Origin: Mactromeris polynyma
Lineage: Eukaryota; Mollusca; Bivalvia; Venerida; Mactridae
DNA: 64,000 nucleotides
Direction of reading: 5' to 3'
Assembly: GCA_032209605.1 (NCBI GenBank)
Contig: JASFXZ010000027.1
Span: 6,095,372 to 6,159,371 of the forward strand
The notes under the pieces are model-generated. The model was not told the DNA's origin, did no database searches, and saw only the letters and a list, made by a program, of their open reading frames with translations. Each line of letters begins with the position of its first letter. Positions within the stretch are counted from its first letter, which is position 1. The translations under genes and the position numbers were made by a program. Shown piece after piece: positions 45,151 through 57,032 of the stretch.

Positions 45151-47940
45151 TATAGTGGTATCGCACCGACCGGACGTACAAAAAATGACTCCGTAAACAA
45201 CAATTACTTTAAGTGCTTTCTAGGACGTTTCAAGTGTTAACATTTGGATTTTATAATTGTGCTTGATATGTGCTTTAAAATAGTGTGTTTTGGACGGATT
45301 TATATATTTTGATATTGATATGTGAGTGAAAATACTTTTGACTTTTTCGGTTGTATTCGTCAATATTTTCATCGATATAGTAACGCTTCATTGACCATAA
45401 CTAACCAGCGCCCTTTGTACCATTATATAGGGCGAATTTGTTTGTACCAAACCGGTTACAAGAAAATCATTGATGCAAAGCATCAAAGGTCGCCGCTAAA
45501 GAATTGAATGATATTTTGTTATTTACATTCTTTTGTACAAAAAACATGTAACTAAAGTATTGCACTCCATTTTAGTAGTATCAAACACGTAAACAAAAAA
45601 TATTAATCTGTTTACAGACTGTCATTTATTAAAGCGAGCGAGCGAAAAAAAGAGTATATTATGGTGTCAGTATGAAGCTGAAAACTGTAGTTGCTGGCAC
45701 CACCCTAAACTATGAATAAACAGCGTATCACCTAACAAATTCCTTCTTACTGCAGTTTCTTCTCCGTTAGTACATGCAAGGAGAAATTATCAGCGATGAC
45801 TATATCACATAATATTATAATTATGAACTGCCCACTTCAAGAAAAATTCAATAGCACATGTGAAATACAGGTAAAACAGTCAACGCGAATACTTTTTCTC
45901 CTTCACAGGACATAACGACAGGCAAAGACACATTTTTTACCCGTCGCAACAATGTTTTACCTGTTGCAACAATGTTTTACCTGTTGCAACAATGTTTTAC
46001 ATGTTGCAACAATGTTTTACCTGTCACAACAATTTCTTAAATGTCGCAATGTTTTGAACAGGATTAACAACTTAAAATCCTTATTTTAAATGTTGTTTTA
46101 TGTATAACCAATATAATTAAGCAAGATTTCTCAGTTTTATTGTTCAAGTAAAGGTCATGCCTATCTCATCATCATTAAATACTAGCCATGGCCTACCTTC
46201 TTCAACGAACTTATCAACTTCCGTTCAACTGGAAGTCTCGTCTTTTGCTCACTAGATGAATTTGGCAATCTTGGCTTGCGCTGGCTTTTTTTCTTGAGCC
46301 AATTTTGGAACCAGTCGGTTTCAGTCATTTGGCGGCTACATCACAGCACGCGATCAACAAATATTTAGTGCAGTTTGTCCCCTCAATACCCAATATTCTA
46401 TAGCATAGGACTTTGTTATTTCAATGTAATCCTTTTTAGTGTTTCTTTGAAATTGCTTTTAATAGTCTACAAATCATTCCTAATTGAGCTTGTGGGATGA
46501 TTCAATGTAGCACTGTTTTCTTATTTCTTGTCTATTTTATTCTTGTTATTCAAGTTTAAACAAACATCTCACTATCAATTATTAATTATTCAAATTGAAA
46601 GATGAAGACAATGTATACTCCCAAACACAAGTCAATCAAGTGCAAAAAGCAATACATGTTTCAAACAGTCGGCTGTACATAAAAACTAGGTCACAAATGA
46701 AACATAAACTAAACATACAGTGAGGTAAATTGTATGTGAATAGTCATAGCACAGACTTTGAGACATAAACCATCAGTATATACTTGCGCAAATAATAGTA
46801 TTCTGAATTTACTATAATAATTTTCATTCCTCGTAAAATACGGAGCGGGCGGCATTACGGACCGTACGGTACGGATTTTATCGTATAATAGACCCGAAAA
46901 CGAAAGTGATTGCATGGTTATCACATACATTGCTTTTAAGCGCGTTTATCATAGAAATTGAGTGGAATAAAACATTCGCAAAGGTAAATATTTCGCCCTA
47001 ATTAGAAAGTCATACTTTTCGACGGGACCGCTTATCGATTATTTGATTTTTCTTGAGCAATTTCCGAAAATAAACGGTGCTAACTGAGCATTTTCTGAAA
47101 TCGTGCACCACATGAGGGAATCTAAAAATAAACTTTCCGTAGACTGGTTTCAAATATGTTATCAGTCAAAATAGACCTTGACCATTTGAAATCGTGCACC
47201 ACATGAGGGAATAAATTAAAAGATTTTAAAATGAAATAAAATAAAACAATAAAAATATATTACAAATACTTTTTCTGTAAAACTTTATTGTCAGTGGGTA
47301 AACTTATCTTGAATCGAATAATCTTGGGAAAATAATAAGTCACGTGTCTCTCCACGTACAAAAAAAGTCACGTGCCCCTCCATGTACAAAAAAATATCCC
47401 ATTCCATACAGTACGCCGCACTGAAGTGCGGCGACAATAATCCAAAACAGGTTTGTCAAACCTTTCATTTGTTTTAACTAACTGGTTTCAAACTAAAACA
47501 AGTTTCTGTATTTGTTAATAACAAATCTTAAACTGGTTAATCAAACTGACCGAACTACCTTCAAGTGTGGTTTGTCTGGTTTTATTTATCCGAATAATCG
47601 TATACTAGTTAAACAAAATGGTGGACTGATTTTATGGCGGGTGACCGTGCCACTCATATGTGGGGCAATGTTTAAAAATAAATGTTTCTTTGCTACATGG
47701 GAACCTGGCTTTAAAATTGTCCACTCTGTTACGTTGCAAAACAGACGTTTTAAAGTTATTAACTCTGATTTTCTTACCACGCACCAATCTGTCTGCAATC
47801 TCGCACACTCAAAATCACGTGGGCCATTTTTCATCGACTAAACCATATGTTTGTTTGCAGACCAATCTTAATGTTAACTGGTTTAAGTTTTTCAACCAAA
47901 CTACAACAAAACTGAAACCTCAAACCTGAACCAGGTTTTG
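45151..47940. other. right-arm-specific segment, no recognised gene
   Basis: AT-rich. It holds a 20-bp minisatellite (45945-46040), a 9-bp GC-rich hairpin CGCCGCACTGAAGTGCGGCG (about 47412-47431) and a stretch rich in AAACCTGGTTT-like words (47445-47945). The 109-codon open stretch at 47512-47841 resembles nothing known to me. Confidence 0.4.
45945..46040. repeat. 20-bp minisatellite, about 5 copies
   Basis: TTGCAACAATGTTTTACCTG repeats with few changes. Confidence 0.85.
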
Positions 47941-49906
47941 CAAAACAAATTCGCCCATAGTTATATTGTAAAATCAGTAGACCGACAAGGGACAGTACTC
48001 TCAATGTGTTATAAAAACTATGGAACACGATCAAGGACATAAATTTAAAAAAATACGTTACAGAAGTGTAAACAAAAAATACGGAGCACGATCACGGACA
48101 TAATTCAATATTTTTTCTAAATTATAGAAAGGAGAATATTATTCACTAGTCATTGACAATGGGGATCGATATTGACACTTATCGCATACGTATAGGGAAG
48201 CTCTACACGAGGATAAAGAAAGTATCGCACAAAATCAAACCATATGTCCCAGTTACGAAACAATCGCTCGGGACGGACATGTGATATCGGTTATTTGCTT
48301 CAGTCACAGTCCTGCTGATCATGCTATCAAGCGTACATCTACTCCTAACAGGCTGCAAGATGTATATGCATTCTGATGAAAACTGCCGTATGTGTTTCGA
48401 TCATATAGTACTGGGAGAAACGCACCCTCCTAAATCGATCTATCAATCTTGCGACATATCGAATGCAGAGCTGTTTATCATAAGTTACTACAACCGAATT
48501 GTAAACCGCAACATGTTGCTTCTGGCAGGCGATATTGAATCGAACCCCGGACCGGTAACAGACGGAAGTGAAAGTAAAATAATCGATGCTATTAAAACAA
48601 GTGAAAACCATGTTCTTAACGAAATGGGAAAATTACGCAGCGAAATGGTAGTTATCAAAAGAAGAAATAACGGTAATTAAAGAGGAATATAGTAAAACGA
48701 TAGCAGATGTAAATGAAGTAAAAGAGAAACAAAGACAATATGATATGAAAATGATAGAACTAAAACGTGAGGTCGATGAGATAAAAGAGTTTCATGAAAG
48801 GATACAACTCGATATTGAACATGTGGATGATGAGATAGAAAGTTACACATTATAGAATCGTTTGATACAAAAGTTGAAAACCTCGATAGAGAATCGAGAA
48901 AAGGGAATATGAGAATAGTCGGTCTGCCTAATACAATAAACGAATCTGAAGAGAAACTCAAAAGTCAAATAGTTGATAAAGTGCTCAAAACAGCATGCCC
49001 AATTGACGATTGGGAATCAGATGATATCAAATATGCCTATAGAATTGGACAGAGTAATGATAGAGATGAGAGGCTTGTTATTATGACGTTTAGGCATGAT
49101 GATGACAAGTCTAGGATATACAAAGGTCGAAATGAACTCCGTAGTAATGGTATAAGAGTCAGCGATGATTTAACACAGTCACAGCGACACAGATTGAATT
49201 ATTCCAAGAGTAACGGAATGAAAGGGTATTTTTTTAGAGGAGAATATAAAGATTTTAGAAATGAAAAGTCTGAAGTTGCTGAGGGAAAACCAAATGGGAC
49301 AGGATCGAATACTAGAACTTACATGAAGGCAGCTAGTAAATTGCAAGATAGAGGCAATAATGGAAGTGTGAATCTGAATGTTGTAGGAAATGATCTGGTG
49401 CTTGGTCAAAATGAAAATGTTCAGAAAGATGCACCTATTGTTAACATAATGGCTGATTAATTAAATCCAGTTGATGGTAGTGAAAATGAAAATGATGATG
49501 ATAATGATGGTGATGGTGATGATGATATAGAGCATATGGATGAGCAAACAACTGTTGTACATGGAAATGAATATATATAGGGATCCGGTCAAGGCACAGA
49601 CATTAAAAACTCTGTGTCATTCTTGAGTTGGAATATTGAAGGAATATCGGACAAACTAGCATGCGGTGAATGTATTTCGTATTTAAAGGGTTTTGATGTA
49701 GTGTCTGTATTAGAAACATGGGCTGAACACGAACAGATAGATGACGATGATTTATTATTAACCTATGTTAGGTATTTTCTGCCGGCAACTAGAAATAGTA
49801 ATCATGGTCGAGCTATGGGTGGAGTTATTGTTTATATAAGGCGTGAATTGGTAAAACATGTAACACGACTATACCTCGAATGTACACATGCCATATTGTT
49901 GAAGTT
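47941..49906 (+). mobile_element. non-LTR retrotransposon, 5' half with 2A peptide
   Basis: Plus strand. A 5' leader with two similar blocks (GGAACACGATCAAGGACATA, GGAGCACGATCACGGACATA) precedes ORF1 (48321-49460), then an acidic linker and the start of an endonuclease (SFLSWNIEGI and VSVLETWAEH, carrying the Asn and Glu catalytic motifs). The element stops at about 49906, where left-arm homology (TGTACATGTATAAAATGATG) resumes, so RT is missing. It looks like the same kind of LINE as the RT half at 40216-42750, and the two halves are nearly complementary in content. Confidence 0.8.
48321..49460 (+). pseudogene. LINE ORF1: 2A peptide, coiled coil, RRM (two frame breaks)
   Basis: The first frame (48321-48680) opens with a hydrophobic segment and contains LLLAGDIESNPGP, an exact match to the D-x-E-x-N-P-G-P 2A ribosome-skipping motif (GDIESNPGP at about 48528-48554). 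A shift near 48660 leads to a charged heptad-rich stretch (KEEYSKTIADVNEVKEKQRQ), a coiled coil. A stop near 48853 and a second shift lead to 48909-49460 with MRIVGLPN and YRIGQ, an RRM-like ORF1 domain, and a basic C-terminal part. 2A peptides at the start of ORF1 are known from non-LTR elements of molluscs and sea urchins, where they separate or target the N-terminal product. Confidence 0.8.
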
Positions 49907-49952
49907 GTACATGTATAAAATGATGAAATCAAAGACACAAAGAAAAGATTAA
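49461..49952 (+). pseudogene. LINE ORF2 start: AP endonuclease N-terminus (truncated)
   Basis: After an Asp/Asn-rich linker (49470-49570) the frame from about 49590 encodes SFLSWNIEGISDKLACGECI, FDVVSVLETWAEHEQ and GGVIVYIRRELV, matching the first third of an APE-type endonuclease. Homology to the element ends at ILLKL (about 49906); the remaining codons are host-arm sequence. No RT follows. Confidence 0.75.
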
Positions 49953-50489
49953 GTGGTAAATTTTAATACCAGCAATCATTTTTTAAGGATCAGTAATAAC
50001 ACTGGTAACCGTGATTCATGACAATTTTAAGGACAGTGTAGTAGAAACAGAGTTTATGCCAAATTTCGTCGAAAGTTTTAAATAGCAAACAAACGCTACT
50101 TTCGTGCATTATGTGTACTCAGTGTTATCCGTTATCGCCATTTGGGGTAAAACGCTTGATACCTTAAACTGCACGTTTCGGCTAAATTGTTTTCAAAGAC
50201 AAGAGGCCCAAGTTGGGCTTAAGTCGCAAACCTGAGAAGTTTACGTCGCACAATAGACGATGCACGATGGACATCATACTATCACAATAGCTCCCCTTGT
50301 CAACACAACACTTATATTAACATTTTATGATGTGTTCATCATCAAAATGTCAAAGTCCAATATAGCTAACACTGTGTACATATATCAGGAGAGTTATTAT
50401 GATGTGTTCATCATTAAGATGAAAAGTCCAAGACAACTAACACTATTACTGTATACATATATCAGCAGAGGTTTTTGGTGGCTTCTAAC
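49907..50489. other. arm sequence between LINE and kinase relic
   Basis: Inverted counterpart of 36630-37225, including the mirrored 77-bp tandem repeat (about 50320-50475). No gene. Confidence 0.65.
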
Positions 50490-51300
50490 AAACCATGAAC
50501 ATAGTTTACTATTTCAAGAGCCCGAGGTCTAACACCAGCGCTGTAGTTCAATACCGTATCCAAAAAACTCCATATTTAAGTCTCCATATTTTCATATTCA
50601 GTATCGGCCAAACTGGCAAGTAGTTCTAAGCCATCAAAAATTCTAAGCCATCTGGTTTGGCATTCAGTTTTATTATACTCATAATATACTGTACTGGTTC
50701 ATCTCCATTGATCCAGATAGGCATTTCAACCAAGACTTCAACTAAAGTACATGCAAGGCTCCAACTGTCTGACATAGTGTTTGCACTCTGTCTCTCTAGC
50801 AAAAATTGTTTGCAACAAGAATGTTTCCAGGCTTTATGTCCCTATGAACGATCAATGGGTTTTGTGCATGCAAATATGCAACAGCTTGAGATATCTTCAA
50901 CGAAACATTCAACTTCACAGACATGTTCATATTTGTTTCATCATCGCTGAATAGCCAGGTGTCCAAAGTAACACCATCAATTAGTTCTAAAACAAAGTAT
51001 AATCGATCACTTTCCAATGCAAATGCCATCAACAAAACAATGTTAGTATGCCTTGTGTATGTGGCGTTCCCTGTAGTTACGTATTCTCTCTCGTCTAGTT
51101 AACTGTGTATGCAAAGTTCGCGATGAACTTTTGGTTTTGCAATCTTCCTGCGCTTTAAAACTATTTCTTTCACAGCCACTTTCGTCCCTATCCAACATCC
51201 TTGATACACAATGCCAAATCCCCCGTTTACATCGGCCAAGCGTATCTTTGGTACTGTGCAAGAAGATGAAGATACTTCAGAATTGGCCGAGTACTGCATG
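50490..51300 (-). pseudogene. kinase relic lacking the activation segment
   Basis: Minus strand. Pieces match the intact kinase: KVAVKEIVLKRRKIAKPKVH, MAFALESDRLYFVLELIDGV and IVHRDIKPGNILVANNF. After VANNF the sequence jumps directly to ERQSANT..DSWSLACTLVE, deleting roughly 40 codons that include the DMG motif, activation loop and APE. An insertion of about 45 bp sits near 51060-51105, and the glycine loop is damaged (NGGFGIVYQG, with upstream residues lost). It cannot encode an active kinase. Confidence 0.85.
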
Positions 51301-51520
51301 CCTGTGGCTGAGTGTCTGTGGCTGAGTGCTAAATGTATGTGGCTGAGTGCTGAGTGTCTGTGGCTGAGTGCTGAGTGTCTGTGGCTGAGTGCTGAGTGTC
51401 TGTGGCTGAGTGTCTGTGGCTGAGTGCTGAGTATCTGTGGCTGAGTGCTGAGTGTCTGTGGCTGAGTGTCTGTGGCTTAGTGCTGAGTGTCTGTGGCTGA
51501 GTATCTGTGGATGAGTGCTA
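51295..51520. repeat. 14-bp-type minisatellite, short copy
   Basis: GTGTCTGTGGCTGAGTGCTGA units, the inverted equivalent of the array at 34870-35720 but only about a quarter as long. The sequence beyond joins straight to the counterpart of 30395, so the Ig-like and N-terminal parts of the kinase gene are absent here. Confidence 0.85.
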
Positions 51521-52374
51521 TTAGCAACATCCGTCTTTGAACAGAATCCATGAATTGTTGGCAGATGTATAGAGATCTGCTCCTAAAATGGTGTCACATG
51601 TTCCCGTGCTATCTATAAATCCATAAAATACCGTACATCCTTTTCTACTTCAAATGATTATGATTTCATGTACAAAGACAATATAAGCGTAGAAAAGCTG
51701 AATTAGAACATTTTAACCTTTGTAAATAACATGCAAGGAAATGCATACATCACGTCACAGTACCATTTTGAACATGTTGTTTTGGTCATTAAGCTTGCAC
51801 ATATGTTCAAATGTACCGAGTGAGCATATAAACCACACTGGACTTAGGAATGCATTTACAAAATACTAGTCCATATTACATAATCAAAATGGTGTAATGA
51901 AATGATTCTAGACACAGAAAACTGCAGGTTTATGAAATGAAAGGACTGTATGATACCCCGGAAACATTACAAGTAGCAGTAAATTGAAATAAGGAGGTAT
52001 ACCCCATGTAGCACTTCAGACTATGAAAAGGGTGTTAGATATGATGTTTTCACATTTAGAGAAGTAGTCGGTATGCAAGTAACAAACAATGAAATCAGAC
52101 TTGATATTTATTGAAATTCAACAAAGCACTGGCATATCAGCTATTGGCAAATAAGGGAATTAGTCAAAATAGGCAATTTTACATCAATCTGTTAAATGCT
52201 TCTTAATAAACATTAAATATAAATTATTATTATGTGCTATTTTTTCTTGTCAAACAATAATAAGCTCGGGAACAGGTGGCACACGGGAATAGGCCACTTG
52301 AGGATACATGTTCATCGCCAAATAAAACGAAAGATTTATTTTTAATAAGTGACCTGCAACTCAACAACCGTCAT

Positions 52375-52450
52375 GGCTCAGTGGGTTAGACCATCAGTTA
52401 TCATTTTACTAACGTAAAGGTCCTGGGTTCGAACCCTGCTAACAGCATGA
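52375..52450 (+). repeat. tRNA-derived SINE head
   Basis: A box TGGCTCAGTGGGTTAGA and B box GGTTCGAACCC with tRNA spacing; a decayed copy is at 29525-29592. Confidence 0.65.
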
Positions 52451-52491
52451 TTTCGTTTCTTTAAGCCCCATAGAAACATATAATTGTCTTT

Positions 52492-52495
52492 TTAA
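52492..52495. other. empty TTAA site corresponding to the outer Kolobok insertion
   Basis: In complement the context reads AGTTTAACTTTAAAAAGACAATTA, joining what are left and right flanks of the outer Kolobok (2762-2847 and 29474-29500) without interruption. Confidence 0.88.
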
Positions 52496-53059
52496 AGTTA
52501 AACTAAGATTAATCTTCAATTCTGAATAAAAATAGTTTAGCTCAAATACGGAGTGGACGTCTGGATACCCTGAAATTGCATAGAGCTCTACGATCAAATA
52601 TTTGACGACAAAATATTCCCACTGGACGCATGAAAATTAATTCAATCTTATAACCATGAAAACACAACAATACATTTGTGACATGCACAGTTCAACTGCT
52701 ACCTCGTTAAAAAACCGCAATTTTCTTAAATAAATTTGCAATTCTAAGTTTCTTCGGAGACGCCATTCTCATGATTCTGTATTGTGTACCCCTTTCTGTA
52801 TTGGGTTAGGGATAAAAATCCGGCCCGGACCGGTGTAGTAGGTCAAAATCTAATTTTTAAAAACTTTGTAATTGTGTAATTATAACTTATTTATTTGATA
52901 TATTCGAGCATGATATTTATGTTTCATATAATTCGTGTAAAAATAAGAATAATCTATTTTTGAATTAGGTTGAAACTAGGTTCTTTAGCAGGCAATGTGT
53001 AAAGCACCGACACGGGACCTCTGCTTCAGGTTTCAATCCGAAAGCATTAATTTTTAATC

Positions 53060-53128
53060 AGGCCGGGGATTGTATCCGGGACCTCTCGATTCGTAGCTTA
53101 GCGCGTTACCACCTGAGCTACGAGGCCA
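53060..53128 (-). repeat. tRNA-like SINE head
   Basis: The minus strand reads GGCCTCGTAGCTCAGGTGGT and AACGCGCTAAGCTACGAATC followed by a B-box-like GGATACAATCCC. The loop CTACGAA would give anticodon ACG, but the T arm is degraded, so it is a SINE or tRNA pseudogene. Confidence 0.5.
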
Positions 53129-53511
53129 TCCACACTCGGCGACACCTTTTCTCTCTGACATCTTCAGTTTACACACATCACTAAGGACCTTATTACGTTA
53201 AATAGTTTAAAGTTATAGTCCGAGTGGTGAGGGCGGACAGACAGACAGACGGACGCGAAACTATATCTGTCCAATTGCAGAACTCAATTTATCAACTAAT
53301 GAATAATTAAAATATTATTTTAGTGTGTAATCAGAACTGAATCAGATTGCATGCAACATTGTGTGTGTTGGGTGCTGCGTCCTACCATCGAATTTGGCCG
53401 TATTGTGTCTATTTGTAGTAGACTTTACTCTGCAGACACGTCACATGATGATCATGCCCAGCACAGCCAATGAAGCAACTAGTAATTTTTTTACGACTTC
53501 GGTTTGTCGAG

Positions 53512-53592
53512 TATGGGTATCGAACACATGAGTTGTCGTTGTAATAGGAAATCACAAGATTGACCAGCCCATTGACAAGAGTTGGTTCAGAT
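53512..53592 (-). repeat. tRNA-like SINE head
   Basis: Minus strand with A-box-like CAATGGGCTGGTCAATC and B box GTGTTCGATACCC. Confidence 0.45.
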
Positions 53593-54431
53593 AACAGCGA
53601 CCTGATAAAGCTGAAATATATACTGAGATGAACCAACGCACTATTATCAGATTTCTTATCGGTTAAGTCTGACCTGAAGGAACAGATTGTGATGTGTGTA
53701 AACTAGGTCCTGTAAATACACAGACCTGGGATGGTAAACATGTACATTACGCTCGATAAAAATACATACATTAATTCCGAAATTACTAAAAATGAAAAGG
53801 ATAATTATATAGAAATATACAACAGCTGTCAATTAATATATGTATTATAGAAAGGTACACAAGTGGAGACAGTCAATACCAAATTTTGATGAGTAGAAAA
53901 ACTGGTATATTGCGTGTGTGAAATATCGGAGTAGTCTGCATAGTCGTTTCTCTTTATACTTTTAAGGAATGGCTATGTTAAGTGCAGTCCATGAACGGCT
54001 GACATCCATCTATTAGTCCGTGTTCTTGTTAACGGCTTGGTCTGTTTCGATATAGTCGGATATATGACTACACGAAGAAATCAAGCCCAAATGTACTTGT
54101 TTCCTGAACCTTTCCTCGGGAACGGAAACTCTAGAGCTTTAAAATGAATCTCATGTTTCGACATATAAACGTGCAAGTATCGTAGTCGATTGATTAAATT
54201 GCCCATCTTGTTCGTATCCGATTGTCATTTGACGTGAATGTAGTGTAGTGTGTACTAAATGTTGACATATAGCGTTCAAATCAATGAAGTAGGGGGGTAA
54301 TAGCTAATAGCAATTTGTCAGGATTTTAATGAAATGATTATCAATCATGTGTATTTAATTAATATGGCTTATCGCAGGAGTTTGTTCTTTTTGGGTGGCG
54401 AGGAAATGACAAGAGTTTATGTATTATAGTA

Positions 54432-54592
54432 CAGTAAAACCTCAATAATATGGCCTCCCTTGGGACCCTTTAACACTGGTATGGAGGCGGTCTTATTATT
54501 GAGGTTGAATAAAAAGAAAAAAACTTGAAAGTTGTGTTCTTAATTTTGAGGTGGTCTAATTATTGAGGTGATTTTAATGTGAAGTTTTACTG
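54432..54592. mobile_element. Tc1/mariner-type MITE (161 bp)
   Basis: Inverted ends CAGTAAAACCTCA and TGAAGTTTTACTG flanked by TA. The interior has ATTATTGAGGT repeats. Non-coding. Confidence 0.75.
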
Positions 54593-55141
54593 TACGTGTT
54601 GATTAATACATCAAATTCATAACAAATCAAGTATAAGTAAAAGTGTAAATTTGTGAAAAAATAAAAGTTCATCAACAAAAGTACGAGTAGTTTAGCCATT
54701 TCAACAATTCCAATACACGAATTAAATCCCAAATGGTTTGGATGAGTACGTATTTCGTTTCCAGTTAGGTATGAAATTCCGGGAACAATACTATTATATG
54801 GAATGGTGTGGTATAAACAAGTCAGAATATTTCGTAAAAAAGAGCACAGTTTGTTCAGCGAACAGGACATGTTTAACACCGTTATACATAATCTAGATGT
54901 TTCGAATGTGGGAATCTACAGGTGTACCTATTAATTTCATCTTTCACGAGTTTAAATGCGCACAGCTGTTTGGCCGACTCTTGAAATTCTTATGGTCCCA
55001 AATATCTATTTTAAACGTTTTAGCGTGTTCCAAATATCAGTTAATAGGTAAGCGTCAAGGCAGGGTATAAGTTGTTGAAGGGTGTTACTAGACATGATAT
55101 TGAAACGCTTGTAAACATGCTGTTGACGACCAGGAACAGTA

Positions 55142-55375
55142 TTATTCTACCCATACACGTTTAAAAGGTTCCAGTAAAATTAATACAATACAATATGTTA
55201 TTGCATAAAACAGACCTCCGACCCATACACAAAGATAAACAGCATTTGATGAATTTACAATGTGAAGCATAGGTTCAATAATATTGTTGTACAATGGGCA
55301 TACAAGAACATAATGGTATTCGTCCTCTATAGAACATTCGCAAAAAGGACAGTCACGATAATTGAAAACGTTCAT
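55142..55375 (-). pseudogene. LINE ORF2 C-terminal fragment
   Basis: The minus-strand frame has CPFCECSIEDEYHYVLVCPL, the Cys-Cys-His-Cys knuckle found at the C-terminus of many non-LTR reverse transcriptases. Nothing of the RT core is visible upstream, so it is a 5'-truncated or decayed insertion. Confidence 0.6.
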
Positions 55376-56704
55376 TCTTCACCAGCGAGATGTATGTTTA
55401 TCGTCGTTTTATAGTATTTTGAAATTAGTTTTTTATATGAAAAATACTAAGTATTGTGATGAAGTGTTGCGAACATTTATTGTTGCTTGTATCCTTAAAA
55501 TTTTGGCGGTATAGTTTTCTTATCATTGAAATAAGATATCAGATTAATCTCAATGATGTCTCAACAAACGTATTTATTTACATCTAGAAGTTTTATTAAT
55601 TTAGATGAAGAAAAACATTCAGCTACTGAAGAATTAGAAAATGTGCATTGAATGTTTAGATATAGTAGAAGTAATGGATAGATAATTTTGTTTAATGATA
55701 TATTGACACAGTTTTACATATCACCTTTATTACCTCAGTCAGTGGCATAACCAAAACTGCACTCAACCATTTAATTGACAACAACATAAAGTATTACATG
55801 GGACATATATACCTATATAGTATATAACAGGGAGATAAGAAGGAAAGAGAGTGGTCAGTGAGAGAAAGGGGAGAGAGAGCGGTGAGGGAGAGCAAGGGGA
55901 AAGATGGCTATGAGGGAGAGCAACAGGATAGATGGCTGTGAGGGATAATAATTATGCTTTGGTCACACAAACTGTAACAGGGACTGGGCCTTTGTAGTTA
56001 ACACATACGATGTTATGATGGTTGCGTGCGGTCAAGCGGTTCAGAAAAGGCTATATGAGGAAAAGGAAAGGACATGATTTCGGCCGTCTCTTTAGTAACT
56101 TATTGACACCGAACGTGACGAAACATGTGTTGATTTTAAATGTTGTCTATTGCATATATAATCAGAAATAGGACAGACACGGACAAGCCTGATAACAAAA
56201 TCCGGTTGAAAAACATTGCCGCCTACCACACCATCCATATGGTCCATTCCATCATCCGTGTGCAGGCGTACAGGATAAGCTTCAGATCCAAGGATGGGTT
56301 TCTATGACACGCGAAGTTGACAGGGTCATGTGGCTATATAGATGTATACGACCTACAATGGTGTCTTATCTTTCTTGTAGCTTGTCGAGGCACATTTGGG
56401 AGAGTCCTAGTCTAGTATTATTATATAAAATAAATCTCAAGTATATTTCGACGTCCCGCTTAAATCTAATGTTTAACACGAAGTCGAATCGTATCCTGCT
56501 GGCGACGAATGTTTTCACACATCACGGACATAACGAGAGTCGACTGTATATTGTTGTATATGATATATAATTCAACAACTTCCATTAACGACGCTATATT
56601 TAACGAAATGAAATGTCAAACTGACAAGTATATGTAACTAGTCCTATTGCCATGAAATTTGTATGGCAGTTATAAATATTCAATGAAAGCAGATACATTA
56701 ACTA
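55376..56704. other. no recognised gene; GA-rich minisatellite
   Basis: A GA-rich tract at 55840-55945 with loose repeats of GAGGGAGAGCAA. The 88-codon frame at 56304-56570 has no recognisable features. The rest is AT-rich. Confidence 0.45.
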
Positions 56705-57032
56705 ATACATCAAGAGTAACACATGTATACTCTACTAGGCGAGGCCTTCATGTCTGACTCAAGAGTAACATAAACTCATGTATACTCTACCAGACGTATC
56801 ATTCACGTCTGGCTCAAGAGTAACACATGTATATTCAACTAGACGAGTCATTCACGACCTGCTCAAGAGTAACACATGTATACTCAATAAGAAGAGTCAT
56901 TGACGACAGGCATAAGAGTAACACATGTATACTCTACCAGACGTATCATTCACGACTGACTCAAGAGTAACACATGTATATTCAACTAGACGAGTCATTC
57001 ACGACGACCTGCTCAAGTGTAACACATGTATA
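56705..57032. repeat. 49-bp satellite, first block
   Basis: About 6-7 units, roughly ACTCAAGAGTAACACATGTA-TACTCAACTAGACGAGTCAT-TCACGACTG, more diverged at the edge. Continuous with 58084-60078 once the LTR-like insertion is removed. Confidence 0.9.

Larger units (their letters stand above)
42895..52572. repeat. right arm of the large inverted duplication
   Basis: Inverted, diverged counterpart of 29478-40140 plus 2762-2847. It carries degenerate integrase and kinase copies, lacks the Kolobok nest, lacks the 586-bp insertion, lacks the 30395-34870 segment, and holds a 4.75-kb segment (about 45150-49906) absent from the left arm. Confidence 0.8.
52573..54429. other. AT-rich stretch with SINE heads, no gene seen
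   Basis: Apart from the two tRNA-like heads listed separately, no coding frame with recognisable content is visible. Confidence 0.5.

Noticed and set aside
47512..47841. 109-codon plus-strand frame and its antisense
   Set aside because: No recognisable domain; it lies in a region of repeated AAACCTGGTT-like words next to the LINE leader.
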